A stretch of DNA of 64,000 nucleotides from Agarophyton chilense (Eukaryota; Rhodophyta; Florideophyceae; Gracilariales; Gracilariaceae): positions 1,364,001 through 1,428,000 of the forward strand of contig JARGXX010000068.1 of assembly GCA_030374765.1 (NCBI GenBank), given 5' to 3'. The notes under the pieces were generated by a model, which worked only from the letters and a program-made list of their open reading frames with translations, was not told where the DNA came from and ran no database searches. Shown in pieces: positions 1-11,670 of the stretch (positions are counted from its first letter, which is position 1; each line of letters opens with the position of its first letter). Position numbers and translations under genes: made by a program.

Positions 1-2826
1 AACAGATGACCACCTGAGTGACTCTTCTGGTTTGGATTCTTATCATGGTGACGACGATGACTTGGACTCTGTCGACAATGTAGAGCCTGAAGACACAGAA
101 ATCCGTGACCTTGATGCAACGAACTCCCACCCCAAACCCTCTCACGCTGTTCACACGTCAGTCATTCTCTCTCAAGTTGAGCTTTGGCATAACAGACTTG
201 TTCATACTGCAAACAAGACCTTCTGCGAAAAATGCTCCAAGGTGGTTTATTACCCACTCAAGCAGCTACTTATTCCACTGCTTACCATGTGCAAAGGGGA
301 AATTTCGCAAGTCTTTTCGTGGATCTCTCTCTTCTGCACTCCAACCCTGACATCTCCATGCCGATATCACGAGTGCGGGCACGGAGTCTACCGACGAATA
401 CTTTTACTACATTGTCATTGTTGACGAGAAAACTCGCTTTTTCTATGCCGCTTCTCTGAAACGCAAGAATGAAGCTTCTTATGTTACCCTGACGTTTATA
501 AAATGGTTTGAACGCCAATCCGGATCTCAGACACGATCGTTGCACACTGACGGTGGTTCAGCGGTCTTCCAATGGACCAGCTGAACGGAGTATCGCTATA
601 CATATGGGTTCTATTCTTGCCTGTCTTTATCAAGCACATATTCTCCTCTCTTACTGGCCATATGCTCTTCAACACGTGGTTGACGCAAAGAATGTCATTC
701 TACATCGATCCACTGATGCAATCCCATATGTGGCTCTTTTCCAAGAGTACCCACGCTATATACGGCATTTCCGTCCCTTCGGCTGCCGTGCCCTTGTAAT
801 GGTTCGGGAAGATAATCTTCGCAAGATGGAACCTCGCCTTATTGAGGGCGTCAATCTCGGCCATATTAATGGTCGATTATTCTTTATTGCCACATCAACT
901 GAAATTGTTCACATTAAGCACGTGCGCTTCTTCGAATACGATTTTCTCGGACTGCCATCCATGGCCAATTCCTCACTGCCCACCCCGCCTGCCTTCCCTC
1001 CTACATCGGATGGATACGTCTCATCCGATGACGAGGAGGAAACCTCCTCCCTATGGCTTATGCTGGGAATGACACGGATTCTATCCTGAATGACAGCGTC
1101 TCGAGCCAATTAATCTCCCTCACGCACTACCCTGAAAAGGACTCCATCTATGATCCTGACCTTGGAGACTATCCTTTTGATATGGAAGATTCACACCCGT
1201 CAGCTTCATGTGCTCTTGCAAGCCGAATGTTACCTAAATCTATTAGAATTAATGACGAGCGTACTCTTCGTCAAGCCTTGAAGTCTTTTGAATCTGATCT
1301 TTGGCTCGAATCCATCAAAAAGAAGTTTGACACCATTCTCACCCTTGGCACCTATACTGATGCCGACGACTCTCATAGTCCCGCCATTCTCTCCGGAACT
1401 TTTTTACGTCTCAAACGAGATCATCAAGGCAATCCTCTTCGTTTCAAGGCTCGTCTGGTAGCTCGAGGTAACTCTCAATCACCCTCGGACGGAGACAGTC
1501 TTTATGCTCCAGTACTGAACTTTGAAGTGTTATGTATCGTTCTGGCTCTCGCCACTGCTAAGAACTGGGATCGACAACACATTGATTTCAAAGGAGCCTT
1601 CCTCCACGCTCGTATGCCCGAAGAAAACCCTGTTTGGATCAAGCTTCCCACCATCCGCGGAATTCCAGAGGCTGATGGGCGTATTGCCCGACTAATCAAA
1701 TATCTTTATGGTATGCGTGAGGCCCCGCGTCTGTAGTATGAAGACCTTTCGACGTTTCTCCACTCTATTGGATTCCAGAAATGTCAGTCTGCTCCTTGTC
1801 TCTTTACTTACACAAAGAACTCTGCTATGGTTATTGTTCTTGCCTATGCTGACGACCTCAATATTTTTGGACCCTCGGAATTGATCTCTTGGACCAAACG
1901 CATGTTAAATAACCAATACGATATCTCTGATCTTGGAAAACACGATTTATATCTTAGTGTGTCTATCATGGAAATGCATGACCGTGTCTTACTCCACCTG
2001 AAGCCTCTTGTCTAGAAAGTAATTCGACTGGCGAACATGGAAATGGCCAATCCACTACAAGCCCCATTACCAGTTTCGCACTGCCTTTTGCGACCCGAAA
2101 GGCACCCGGTCTGACTTTCATCATGCTTTCATGGCCTCCGTACCATACAAGGAGATTCTTGGCTGTCTATTGTTTCTTTCCACACGAACCCGACCGTACA
2201 TCACCACTGCAGTGTCCATGCTTGGCAAATTCTCATCATCTCCTTCACCATCTCACTGGCAGTGTATGAAGAAGGTTATTAGATATTTGATTGGAACAGA
2301 AGACTATGACCTCTCATTTCTGCGCCAGAACGAGTCCACTGTACTTGCCTGGGCTCATGCTGATTGGGGACGAGATCTTGAAAACCGTCGCTCCAAGGGG
2401 GGACACTGCATTGTAGTTGGCTCTGTACCAGTTTTACGGAGCTCGTAATTTCAAAAATATACTGCCCTCTCAACATCTGAAGCAGAATTTTATGCGTCGT
2501 CAGAGTGCATCAAACAGCCGGTATGAGTCAGAAACATCTTTTAGGAGCTTTCTACTCCGGTACAAGAACCCATTGTGATTCATGAGAATAACCTAGGGAC
2601 AATTGCATGGTCTCAAGATGTTCTTGGTATGCGTCGCGTGAAGCATATTGAGCTCCGATTCCATTAAGTTCTTGATGCTGTGAAAAACAAACTTGTCTCT
2701 GTGAAGTGCATTGAGTCTGCCGAGAATCCCACCGATATGTTTACCAAATCAATGAACGAAGATTCGTTCATTCAACACCGTAACATTCTCGGTATTACTC
2801 CTTGCATGAACGAGGGGGGCTCTCAG
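1..2826 (+). pseudogene. Degenerate Ty1/copia pol (copia A), 5'-truncated by window edge
   Basis: Broken polyprotein of a Ty1/copia retrotransposon, readable only by hopping frames. In order: a GAG-pre-integrase motif (LWHNRLVH, about 180-205), integrase residues around TDGG (about 548-560) and NGPAER (about 567-585), reverse transcriptase from about 1,250 (DFKGAFLHARMPEE near 1,583) to the catalytic block AYADD near 1,842, and RNase H with STSEAEFYASSEC (about 2,470-2,508) and NPTDMFTK (about 2,728-2,751). RT motif order after integrase is the copia order. Stops interrupt at 1,734-1,736 and after 2,012, and the frame changes at least four times, so this is not a working copy. A purine tract (2,811-2,819) follows the coding remnant, as expected before a 3' LTR. 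Gag, protease and the 5' LTR are outside the window. Confidence 0.88.
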
Positions 2827-3034
2827 TGAGTTTTGTGTTTGTAGTATTCAATAGTTTGATATTCATACTCTGAATATATGTTGTTTTGTATTTGAATATT
2901 TTACGAGAGCATTATAACAAATGCTCTCGTCATTGTACTACCTTCTCTTTATCATGTTTTTGATTATCATAAAAGAGAGGTAGCCAACACTGGAACATAT
3001 GTTTGCTATCTCAAGAAGTAACTTGTTCAGAACA
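2827..3034 (+). repeat. Possible 3' LTR remnant of copia A
   Basis: Immediately after the polypurine tract the sequence begins with TG and is AT-rich. It contains a short inverted repeat (GAGAGCATT...AATGCTCTC near 2,905-2,929) and one candidate end in ...AACA at 3,034. The second copy needed to prove an LTR is outside the window, so both limits are inferred. Confidence 0.35.
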
Positions 3035-3049
3035 TAACCTTCGCTAAGA

Positions 3050-5395
3050 CGTTCTGTCGTTGACAACGTCGTTCTTGCTTAAAGATATTGAGCCTTCATT
3101 GTCTCCGCAGATGACCATAGTCTCCCCATTGGTTTATGTTGCCTCTTTCAGCAATCCCTGTAGCCAGAAAGAATCTCTCAGAGCATAAGACAGAACGACA
3201 TACTCCGCCTGTACAACAGATTGTGAAACCACTGTTTGCTTCTTAGTTCGCCAAGAAAGAGCACCTCCATCTTGTTAAAAAATAGCCATTCGTAAACTTC
3301 TAGTCTTTCTTATCATTTACCGAATCCGAGTTCGAATAGCCAACAATTGCTGTCTTCTGTTTCCCATGGTAGATAATCTTTAGTCCCGATTTGCACTAGA
3401 AGTACTTCCGAATGTTTCGAGCTGCCCCCCGGTGCTTCAGCGAGAAAGAGTTCATGTAACGCGCAACAAATGCAACAGGAAAAGCGACATTGCGGCGCAC
3501 CGTATTCGAAAGATCCATCAAAGACCCGATAAGTTCTTTGTATGGAAATTCTACTCTCGTTTCTTTTGTATCGATTGCCCTCCAGCCTACCAAATCTAGT
3601 AGAGGAACTGTGAACCGTTTCACATTTTCTACCTGAAACTGAAAAGCCAGCTGTGCAATGCTGGGTTAGTTATGAACCATAACCTTCTTCTCATCTGCAG
3701 TAGTTTCCAAAGTCATTACCAAGAATTCGGTAGGCTTTTTATCAATGCGGAGCTCAACGAACTTCTAAATCTCTTTGATGAACTTGATCAGGTCTTCTTT
3801 GTGCTTCCCAGTTATTAAGCTATCACCAACATACACTAGAATAGTGATTTGGACGTTTCCCTTTTGATAGAAGAACAATCTGGGATTTTCTTCTAGATGT
3901 TTTGCAGCCTAGCTGCATTATGTTAGCCTTAAACTGTTTCCTGAACACATTAAATGCTTGCCTCAGACCATATATGGCCTTTTGCAGCCGACAGACCTTG
4001 TCTGTCGCGCCTTCCCGCACGAAACCCTCAGGCTGTGTCATGTAGATCTCTTTCTCCAAATCCCCATAGATGAAAGCAGTTCGTACGTCGAACTGTACCA
4101 TCTCAAGCGAACGGGCTGTCACTTGGCTGAGAATCCATCGCAACGTATTGTACTTCGCGACTGGGGCAAATAGTTCCGAGTAGTCAATTCCCGCCTTTTG
4201 GCGAAAGCCACGAGCTATAAGCCTTGCCCTGTACCTATTCAGCATGCTAAATACGTCAGTCTTCTTGAAGTAGATACACCTGCTGTCGATCACTGTACTG
4301 CCTGCCGGCCGATCTATAAAAGTCCAGACTTGGAGATTCTCCACGTGATCCTTTTCTTCCTTAATGGCCTCTCTCCACTGTGCTGCATCACCTCCTGTCT
4401 CGTTCTTGTCATAGCAAGGGGGCGTGGATTGATCAGCTACACTCAGTAAATTCTGTGCCATGAGCACAAACAATATGTATAGAGCAAACCTTGATGTAGT
4501 CTTCGTGATGCGACCGGACCCTCGGGGCTCAGAAGAATAGTGGGTTATATATTCTGGGTCATAAGTAAACTCTCCGTTTCGCGTCCTCGAATTCCTCATC
4601 TTCTGAATTGTGCTCGAAATTGCAGTCCGCCCCGAGATCCTGCGTCGTCGGCTGGTTAATTACTTCTTTGCCGTTGACCTCTTGTCCACCTACGTTCTCC
4701 TCAATATAAGGCACCGGTTGTAGAGGAATTTCCGCTACGGATAGAGGACTCGTTTTCCATCCGACTGTATCCTCGTCAAATGCAACATCCTTGTTTAGGA
4801 TGACCCTGCCTTTTTCCAGACTGTACACTCTGTAGCAACTGCCTCTTTCAGAACCTACAATTCTTACTATTTGCGTGCGCATTGAATAGTTCCTATCACC
4901 TACAGGCCTCGCCTTGGGAACGTGCACAAGAGCAACTGACCCGAACACTCTTACATGTGAGATGTCCGGCTTTTTGTTCGTGAAAGCCTCATAAGGAGTC
5001 ATCTCAGTCTGATTTGGTCGCTTCGCGAAGGTTCTATTGCGTTAGCAGTTAGCACTGTTTACCGCTTTTGCCCACAACTGGTCATGTTCAGAGGTTTCGA
5101 TGATAGTCTTCAGCATGGTCCTCGCTTTTTCATCAAGTGCCCTGTTTAAACGCCTAGCCTTTACATTAAACTCTGGACAGTAGGGAGGTGTTCGTTCCCA
5201 AATGAACCCCTTCTACTTCAGCCAAGACTGGAATAATTCTGCCAGATATTCACCTCAATTGTCGTCCCTGAACTACTTCATTCGCTTACCCGACTGTATC
5301 TCTAGTTCCCCAATCATTTCTTTGACTGCTCCTGGCACCTCAGTGCGCCTTCTTGAAAAACGCACGAGAGAAAGGGCACTTTGGCCCTCATAAGC
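3050..5395 (-). pseudogene. Degenerate Ty1/copia pol (copia B), minus strand
   Basis: A second, unrelated-sequence Ty1/copia polyprotein read right to left. Integrase end and C-terminal region run from about 5,395 to 4,559 (PYCPEFN with an R-L-N-R run near 5,150-5,185, then a continuous frame from MTPYEAFTNKKP at 5,002). Reverse transcriptase occupies 4,599-3,823 (QWREAIKEE, RYRARLIARGF, VQFDVRTAFIYGD), then YVGD near 3,820-3,835 in a shifted frame. RNase H follows (QAEYVVLSYALRDS near 3,190) until about 3,050, where homology stops abruptly against copia A. The RT catalytic block is YVGD instead of YVDD, and several stops and frameshifts occur. No LTRs are visible, so this is a truncated internal fragment. 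Confidence 0.85.
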
Positions 5396-6423
5396 TGTAG
5401 CTATGTGTAGTATAGTGGCGGAGCCTTATGGAAAAGCGGGGGTAGCGTACCGAGCGGATGGCGATGTGGACGAGGCTGTTGACGGCCACCCTCCGACGTG
5501 GCGTTGTGCGAACCCGAACGGAGACGCAGGGGCAGGACATGTGGACGATGGGATCGATAGGAATGCCCCACGGCAGAATGGATGACGTCATAGCCGCATG
5601 GGTACACGTGGAGGGACACTGATGCAACTTTAGTAAGTGTTTTATTTTTTAGTTAGATTAGGGTAGGCTTTACATTAGGGCCTGAGCCTTGGGGCATCTA
5701 AGTACCCGAGCTTGGCCGCCACCCTTGGCATTTCGCCTTCGTCGTCTGCGCAGATAAGCAACTATACCAATCGGTTTAACTACAGGTTTCCAAGCCGTAC
5801 CTCCCCTCTGCACATTCTAGACCGTGCCTGGTGGCGGCGCCCTCCTATTCCTCCTACAGGTAACCGGTGCTTCCGTGCGTACGCTTAGTACACTCACCCA
5901 CGAGGCTCACCGCTCGGTACAATCCTACTTTTCGGACTTATTATCTCACATTGGTCTCTTGACCTAGAAGTCTAAAAGTGGGTTTCGCAACCAAAGGGCT
6001 TAAAAAGTGTCACGAGTTAAACTTGAGACTCAGAACCGATCGGAATTTTGCAACTATACCGCCCCGCGTAGAACCGTACGGTTATGGCAGACAAAATCTC
6101 CGCCCCGTCCGCTTTGGCTCCCCCGCACAGAGCTTCTGATGCCACTTGGGTTGGCCGCCGGAGCACTCGAAGCTCCGCGCAACCCCGCGCCCACCCGCTG
6201 AAAACCCCTGAGGATCTACTCCGTACGGTTTCTTCTCGCAATGCTGCACCGCCGTCTGGAAAGAGTTTGACGTCAACCACTAGCGCTGCTGGCCGTCCCC
6301 CTGAGAACAACTTGCTCACGCAGCAAATACAGTTCTGAAAGTATTCCTCCCGCGCGCTATGGGAAAAGCTCTAGCCCTGCGTTCTCGCTTAACTCCCCAC
6401 AAAAAATCGCATCCGTTTACCCA
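5396..6423. other. Non-coding stretch, possible LTR or leader of element D
   Basis: No ORF here resembles a known family. The stretch is GC-rich around 5,440-5,600 and 6,090-6,300. Because the gag of Ty3-like remnant D starts at 6,424, part of this stretch could be its 5' LTR and leader, but no matching second LTR was found in the window. Confidence 0.3.
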
Positions 6424-6576
6424 TGTCGGTTGAAGAATACCTTAACGAACGGGTTCCTAACCTCTTATGGAAATATCTCCCGCTGCTCATCCGAAAGGTA
6501 GTTCACGAAGTTTTTTCTCAATACTTTCCGGTGTTTACCGACCGGAATGCAAAGGATGGCCGCATGGCAGCCCTTG
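6424..6576 (+). pseudogene. Gag N-terminus of Ty3-like remnant D (interrupted by copia C)
   Basis: An ORF opens at ATG 6,424 (MSVEEYLNERVPNLLW...) and runs in frame to the edge of copia element C at 6,577. The frame resumes beyond C at 11,671 (MFAIEHPTLSKDIPSRT). The two halves meet at the target duplication CCTT(G/A), so they are one coding region split by the insertion. The downstream half has the Gag fold region shared with element F. Confidence 0.6.
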
Positions 6577-6856
6577 TATGAGAACGATCATTGATGGAAG
6601 TCGATTGTCTACAAATACGCCCGCTCAATGCTTTGTATTTGAACACTTAGTTGTCGTTGCTATGAGTCATCATTCGTACCACATGGCAACCTCTTATATC
6701 ATGTATTACGCCCGTTAATTATGTTGTAATGTACTCTATTTATACATCTATGTACCTCATGTTTGTAAACATCTGCGACCTCGCGATGGCAGCTATTGTG
6801 TACTCTGTCCTACACTGTGTGTACCTAGTTCTACACCGCAAGTCTAATCATTCTTA
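6577..6856 (+). repeat. 5' LTR of copia element C
   Basis: A 280-bp direct repeat matching 11,390-11,670, beginning TATGAGAACGATC and ending AATCATTCTTA. It contains a TATTTATACATC stretch (about 6,738-6,749) that could act as a TATA element. Differences from the 3' copy include T/C near 6,607 and short changes near 6,767 and 6,786. Confidence 0.92.
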
Positions 6857-6872
6857 GTTATGGGCCCAGCGC
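6857..6872 (+). promoter_or_regulatory. Primer-binding site matching initiator tRNA-Met anticodon arm
   Basis: Directly after the 5' LTR comes GTTATGGGCCCAG, which is complementary to CTGGGCCCATAAC. That is the conserved anticodon arm of eukaryotic initiator tRNA-Met. Copia of Drosophila and yeast Ty5 are known to prime from an internal (half) iMet tRNA in this way. The first ATG of the gag-pol ORF (6,860) lies inside this site. Confidence 0.8.
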
Positions 6873-9800
6873 TACAGTCCAATCTGCCGTCCCGGCCCAA
6901 GTTCTCCTGGGATGCCAAGTCTCCTCCATGGACTGATGGCAAAGGTGACCAGGAAGAATACCGTGATGCTGTGAAGCTCTGGCAAACGTTTCATAACGCA
7001 CTACCAGCTTCGAACAGCAACAAGATTCCAATTGCACTTCAGGCTATATGTCTTAAGTCGCAACTTTATGGCCGTGCAAAGGACCTTTGCTCCGGAATTG
7101 CTGATGGCCAGTTGACGGAAGATGGCGCTGTGGATCATCTGGTAGGAAAAATCTACCAGAAGGACGCTCTCTCTGTAGTCAGTGAGGCCTATCGCGATTT
7201 CAACCAACTCTGGAATACTCGTAGAGGCAACACAGAGACTATGAAGAACTTCGAATCCCGTTTCTCCGCGCAAGTTGCAAAGTTCAACTTCATCTCTGCA
7301 ATGACTAAGCTTCCAGAGTGTATTACGGCGCTAATGCTGCTATCCAACTATGCAATTGACGACTCTCAGCGGGTCTCTGTCATGGCAGCAGCTGCACCTT
7401 CCGATGAGAACCTGAATTCTCAATCGTCGAATGATGAGTTTCTGAGCTCTATCACGTATCAGTCAGTGGCCTCGGTAATAAATCAGTGCCACAAGACTTC
7501 GCATGCCCTGAGTGGTACTGTACCGCTTACTGCTAGTTCTGCTGGCACCACGCAACACCGCCAACAACATCGCTATAGCAAGAACAGTTCTGGTTACCGT
7601 TACAAAGGACAGTCTCCTTCAATGAAATATCCTTGTGACATATGCGGCAAATACGTTCATTGGAAACGTAACCATAACCCTGACGGCTCACTACCTCATC
7701 ATGTCAAGTCGTTCGATGCACCAGCTACATCATCTGCTTCGCGAGCTCCTGGATCGCGCCCTGACCATGATCAAGAAAGGAGAGACAAGTCGCAAAGGAA
7801 GACAGTGTCGTTTAATATGGCAACTCTGACTAGTTCATCAGCTAGTACCGGCAAGTCACCTGTCGAAGTTGGACCTCTACTTGACGACGGAGCACCGTAC
7901 TCTGCAATTGGCCTTATCGAACTGAATCTACTTGCTGACCATATAGGGATATCGCCCAATCCCAAGCTCGATGCTATTCCCAAAGCACTCGATGGACATA
8001 CACATTGGCAGTATGGAGTCGGTGAACACTCCAGTCCGGCACGCTGCATCCTAGGATCTATTGTCATCACTGCGACGTCTGACCAAGGTAGACCAGTCCG
8101 TATCACCCACCTTGTCCTGGATGGATCTTCTCAGTGGGTCATAGGAAGAAATGTAACTCGCAAGGCCAACATCGAGCATATTGGAAGAAATGCACTGGTC
8201 TTCCTGGCTGATGGTCATAGAGACCATATATCTATAATCAATGAAAGTTTCTTAAGCTACATAGCTCTAGATCGGTTTACCTCTCATTGTAACAATGGTT
8301 CTACATTGTCATGCCTCTCAGCAGTCACTCTCGATAATGCACCATGGCTTGAGGTCAAGAAGATTATAGAAAAAGTCCACAAGCACGTTTGTGGTCATAC
8401 AAGCTATACAGACTACAAGCTCCTCCTCGAGAGAAACGGATTTTGGAATGAAACCATAGCTTCCTACCTCACGGACATGTTCAATCGCTGCACGGCTTGT
8501 CGAAGCACATCGGTCCCGCAGCCCAGTCGTAAGGTTTCAATCAGTTCTCTGTCAAAGAAATTCAACGAGGTTCTCTGTGTTGATCATCTCTATCTGGATG
8601 AAATACTACTAATTCATCTGATGGATCTCATCACACGATATTCGAGCGTCTATGCAGTTACCTCGACAAATCTCTCAGAAGCTGTTGTTGGCTTTGAAGC
8701 TTCATGGGTATCACAATTCTGGTACCCTGACTCTATTCGTGCAGACAAGGAATTCCAAATAGGTGCATTCAAGAATTACACCAAGAAGCTTGGAATCCCA
8801 ATTCACCCAGTGCCTCCTGGTAGGCACTCCAAGAATGCAATAGAGTCTAAACACAGCATCATCCGTAGCGTCTTTATTCGTCTAAAAGAAGCTGCTGGCG
8901 CGGACTTCGATCCAAAGCTCGCAGCATACAAGGCTGTGTCAATCTCAAATGACCTCTATGGCAACGACACTATGTCTGCATTCGAACTAGCCAAAGGCTT
9001 TTCTAGCCCTATCGTGGCAAAGCCTATCGAAACTGTAATCCCGGATGATGTGCTCAACGCTCGTGACCAGCTTAAAGCTCGTCGCAAACTGGCGCTTTTT
9101 TTGCGCTCGAAGGCAGTGACCGAAGTGCCAATTGCAGCTGGTGATCTGATAGAAGTATACCAAAAGAAAGAATTTGAGAAGAGAGGAAAATGGTCCGATC
9201 CCAAACCGGTCCTCTCTATCAACCAGCATGCACGTTCAGTGACTGTACCAGGACGCAAAAATCGAGAAATCACTGTTGCATTTGAAGATACTCGCCCAGC
9301 GCTGCCTCAAGAAAGCTTCGCCCAACTAGTACAAGATGGTATTGACTCGATATCCGAGATTTCAAGTGACCATTGTACTGCTTTAAAGGCACAGGCTGAA
9401 TTGAACACAGATGTCAACTTTGAATGCTCCGTACCAAGTGACACTGCTGTTGACTTATCTCAAGGTTTGTCTGATATCAGCACACCTGTTGATGCAACTG
9501 TTGATGATGACTTCTCTACTGAATCCTCAAACGTTGAACCCTGTGTAGGAGACAATATCTCTGTCCTCTGGCCCCTTGAAGAACAATTCTTCCCTGGCAC
9601 TGTCCACTCGGCAACAGAAGATGGTCGTCTAAACATACACTATGATGATGGGGATGTAGAACAACTTGAAATGGAGAAGGAGGTATGGAAGTTTACTGAA
9701 ACACTCCCAGCCAGTTCTGGTACAGTGGTACAACTGGAAGTCACAAGCACTGAGAACTCAGTCCTAGAATCGATTCTTGACCATTTTGGGAACAAACCAT

Positions 9801-11389
9801 TTCTAAGGCACCACGCACAAGGGTTTGACCAATACCCTTTAGTCAACGACTACAATGCAGAGGAAGATACATTTCTCAAAACTCTTCGCCTGGTCACACA
9901 TGAAGAAGTTCCTCCGAACTCCAATGTTATCAGCAGTCACACCTTATACAAAGTGAAGACTAATGATGACGGGTCTCTCAAGCTTAAAGCACGTATTGCA
10001 CCACATGGGAACGAGGAAGATTTGAAGAACGTCTTGAGCAAAGACTGTACCACATGCCCACCCACAGGACTTCGGATCCTCGAATCAATTGCATCTCTAT
10101 TCGGCTGGATAATCCACAGGGCTGATGTGAAGGCTGCGTTTCTGCAGACAGGGGAGGCTCAAAGAAACGTCTATGTCCGCCCACCCAAAGAAAGCCAAAT
10201 GAAATCGACTCATCTTTGGCTACTTCTGACAGCTGCCTACGGCCTTGTCAATGCAAATGCCAAGTGGCAGAACCAGTCCGATAATGTTATGTTTGACATT
10301 GGACTCAAGCAGTCGACCCATGTTCCTCAGCTTTTCTTCCAGAAAGAAAACGGAAGGCTGGTATTAATTGTTGCTAAAATAGTTGACGCCCTGAAAGCTG
10401 CAGGCGATGGCGACCGTGTGAAACGCTTTGTGGAGGAGTTTGACAGACGATTCAAGTTTGGCGATGTGATGCAAGGGCCAGGCAAACTCCGATTCTTTGG
10501 CATCAACACTGTTCAAAATGGCGACTTTACCATTGAGACAGATGCGGACGATAAGATGAACTCTGTATCTGAGTATCCGTTTTTTAGGCAACGCCGCAAG
10601 AATTTTGATGAGCCACTCAATCAGCTTGAAAAGTCTGTGTTTGCCTCCACAAATAGTTCACTTGGATGGATCGGAACTGCGGCTTCACCATTTTGCTCAT
10701 TCTATGCCAGCTAACTGCAGCAAAAAGCCCCTGATCTAAAAGTGTGTCACCTTGTTGAACAAGTGAATATAGTTCGCAAGCTGAAGAAGCTCGGAACAAC
10801 TATTGCTTACCCTAGACCAACAGACAAAAATCAGTATGAACTCAGCGTTCTAGTGTTTTCAGATGCGTCACGGACAGATGAATGTGGCCAACTTGGAGTT
10901 CTAACTGGGTCGCTTATCGGTGAGATGAAGAACAACTCGATTTATCATGCCATATCGTGGTTGTCTCACAAGTCAAAGCGCCCGGTCAAAAGCATACCTG
11001 CTGCAGAGATTTTTGCTGCCTCGGAAGGGATTGACGAAGGAAAGACAATCTCTAAGGCATACTCGGAGCTTCTTGGCATGGAAATCAAGTTGAGACTTGC
11101 TGTGGACTCTAAGGACTTGTTTACTTCACTATCGACACAGAAGAATTCTATCGATAAATCGATTCGTGGTGATGTTAGCTGCGTCCGTTTTGAATTTCAG
11201 ACTGGTGCTGTTCATAAGATATAGTGGGTTACAGGTCATTCCAACCTGGCAGATCGGCTTACCAAGAAAGACAGCTCTCTGACAGATGCTCTTCAACTGA
11301 TTCTGTTCACTGGCAGACTTTGCTTCGATTTCCAGGACATTGCTGAGACGAAGCATTTCGAAGAAAAACTTTGGCTGAAAGGGGAGGAA
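6860..11389 (+). pseudogene. Gag-Pol polyprotein of copia element C (two in-frame stops, RT active site VDA)
   Basis: A single-frame polyprotein starting at ATG 6,860, uninterrupted to a TAA at 10,712-10,714. The same frame continues to a TAG at 11,222-11,224 and on to the LTR. Domains by residue: Gag (1-250); a CCHH knuckle CX2CX4HX4H (about 259-272); a protease-like LLDDGAPYSAIG (about 340-352); the integrase HHCC finger (about 507-545); and the catalytic core with VDHLYLD (about 573), ADKEF (about 627) and AIESKH (about 660). A Tudor-like module follows (about 897-946), then RT with ADVKAAFL (about 1,087) and KIVDALKAAG (about 1,172-1,181), and RNase H in the continued frame (SDASR, IPAAEIFAA, LADRLTKK). 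The RT catalytic pair is D-A instead of D-D. Integrase before RT makes it Ty1/copia. Confidence 0.9.
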
Positions 11390-11670
11390 TATGAGAACGA
11401 TCATTGATGGAAGTCGATCGTCTACAAATACGCCCGCTCAATGCTTTGTATTTGAACACTTAGTTGTCGTTGCTATGAGTCATCATTCGTACCACATGGC
11501 AACCTCTTATTTCATGTATTACGCCCGTTAATTATGTTGTAATGTACTCTATTTATACATCTATGTACCTCATGTTTGAAAAACATCTGCGACCTCGCGT
11601 CGGCAGCTATTGTGTACTCTGTCCTACACTGTGTGTACCTAGTTCTACACCGCAAGTCTAATCATTCTTA
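11390..11670 (+). repeat. 3' LTR of copia element C
   Basis: A 281-bp direct repeat of 6,577-6,856, preceded by the purine tract AAAGGGGAGGAA and followed by CCTTA, the right half of the target duplication. Confidence 0.92.

Larger units (their letters stand above)
6577..11670 (+). mobile_element. Ty1/copia element C, nearly complete, with two LTRs
   Basis: A 5,094-bp copia-type retrotransposon: 5' LTR, primer-binding site, gag-pol, purine tract (11,379-11,387), 3' LTR. The LTRs differ by only a handful of bases, so insertion was fairly recent. Flanks CCTTG and CCTTA are a 5-bp target duplication with one mismatch. It sits inside an older Ty3-like gag (D). Pol carries two in-frame stops and an altered RT active site, so this copy should be non-autonomous. 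Confidence 0.9.
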
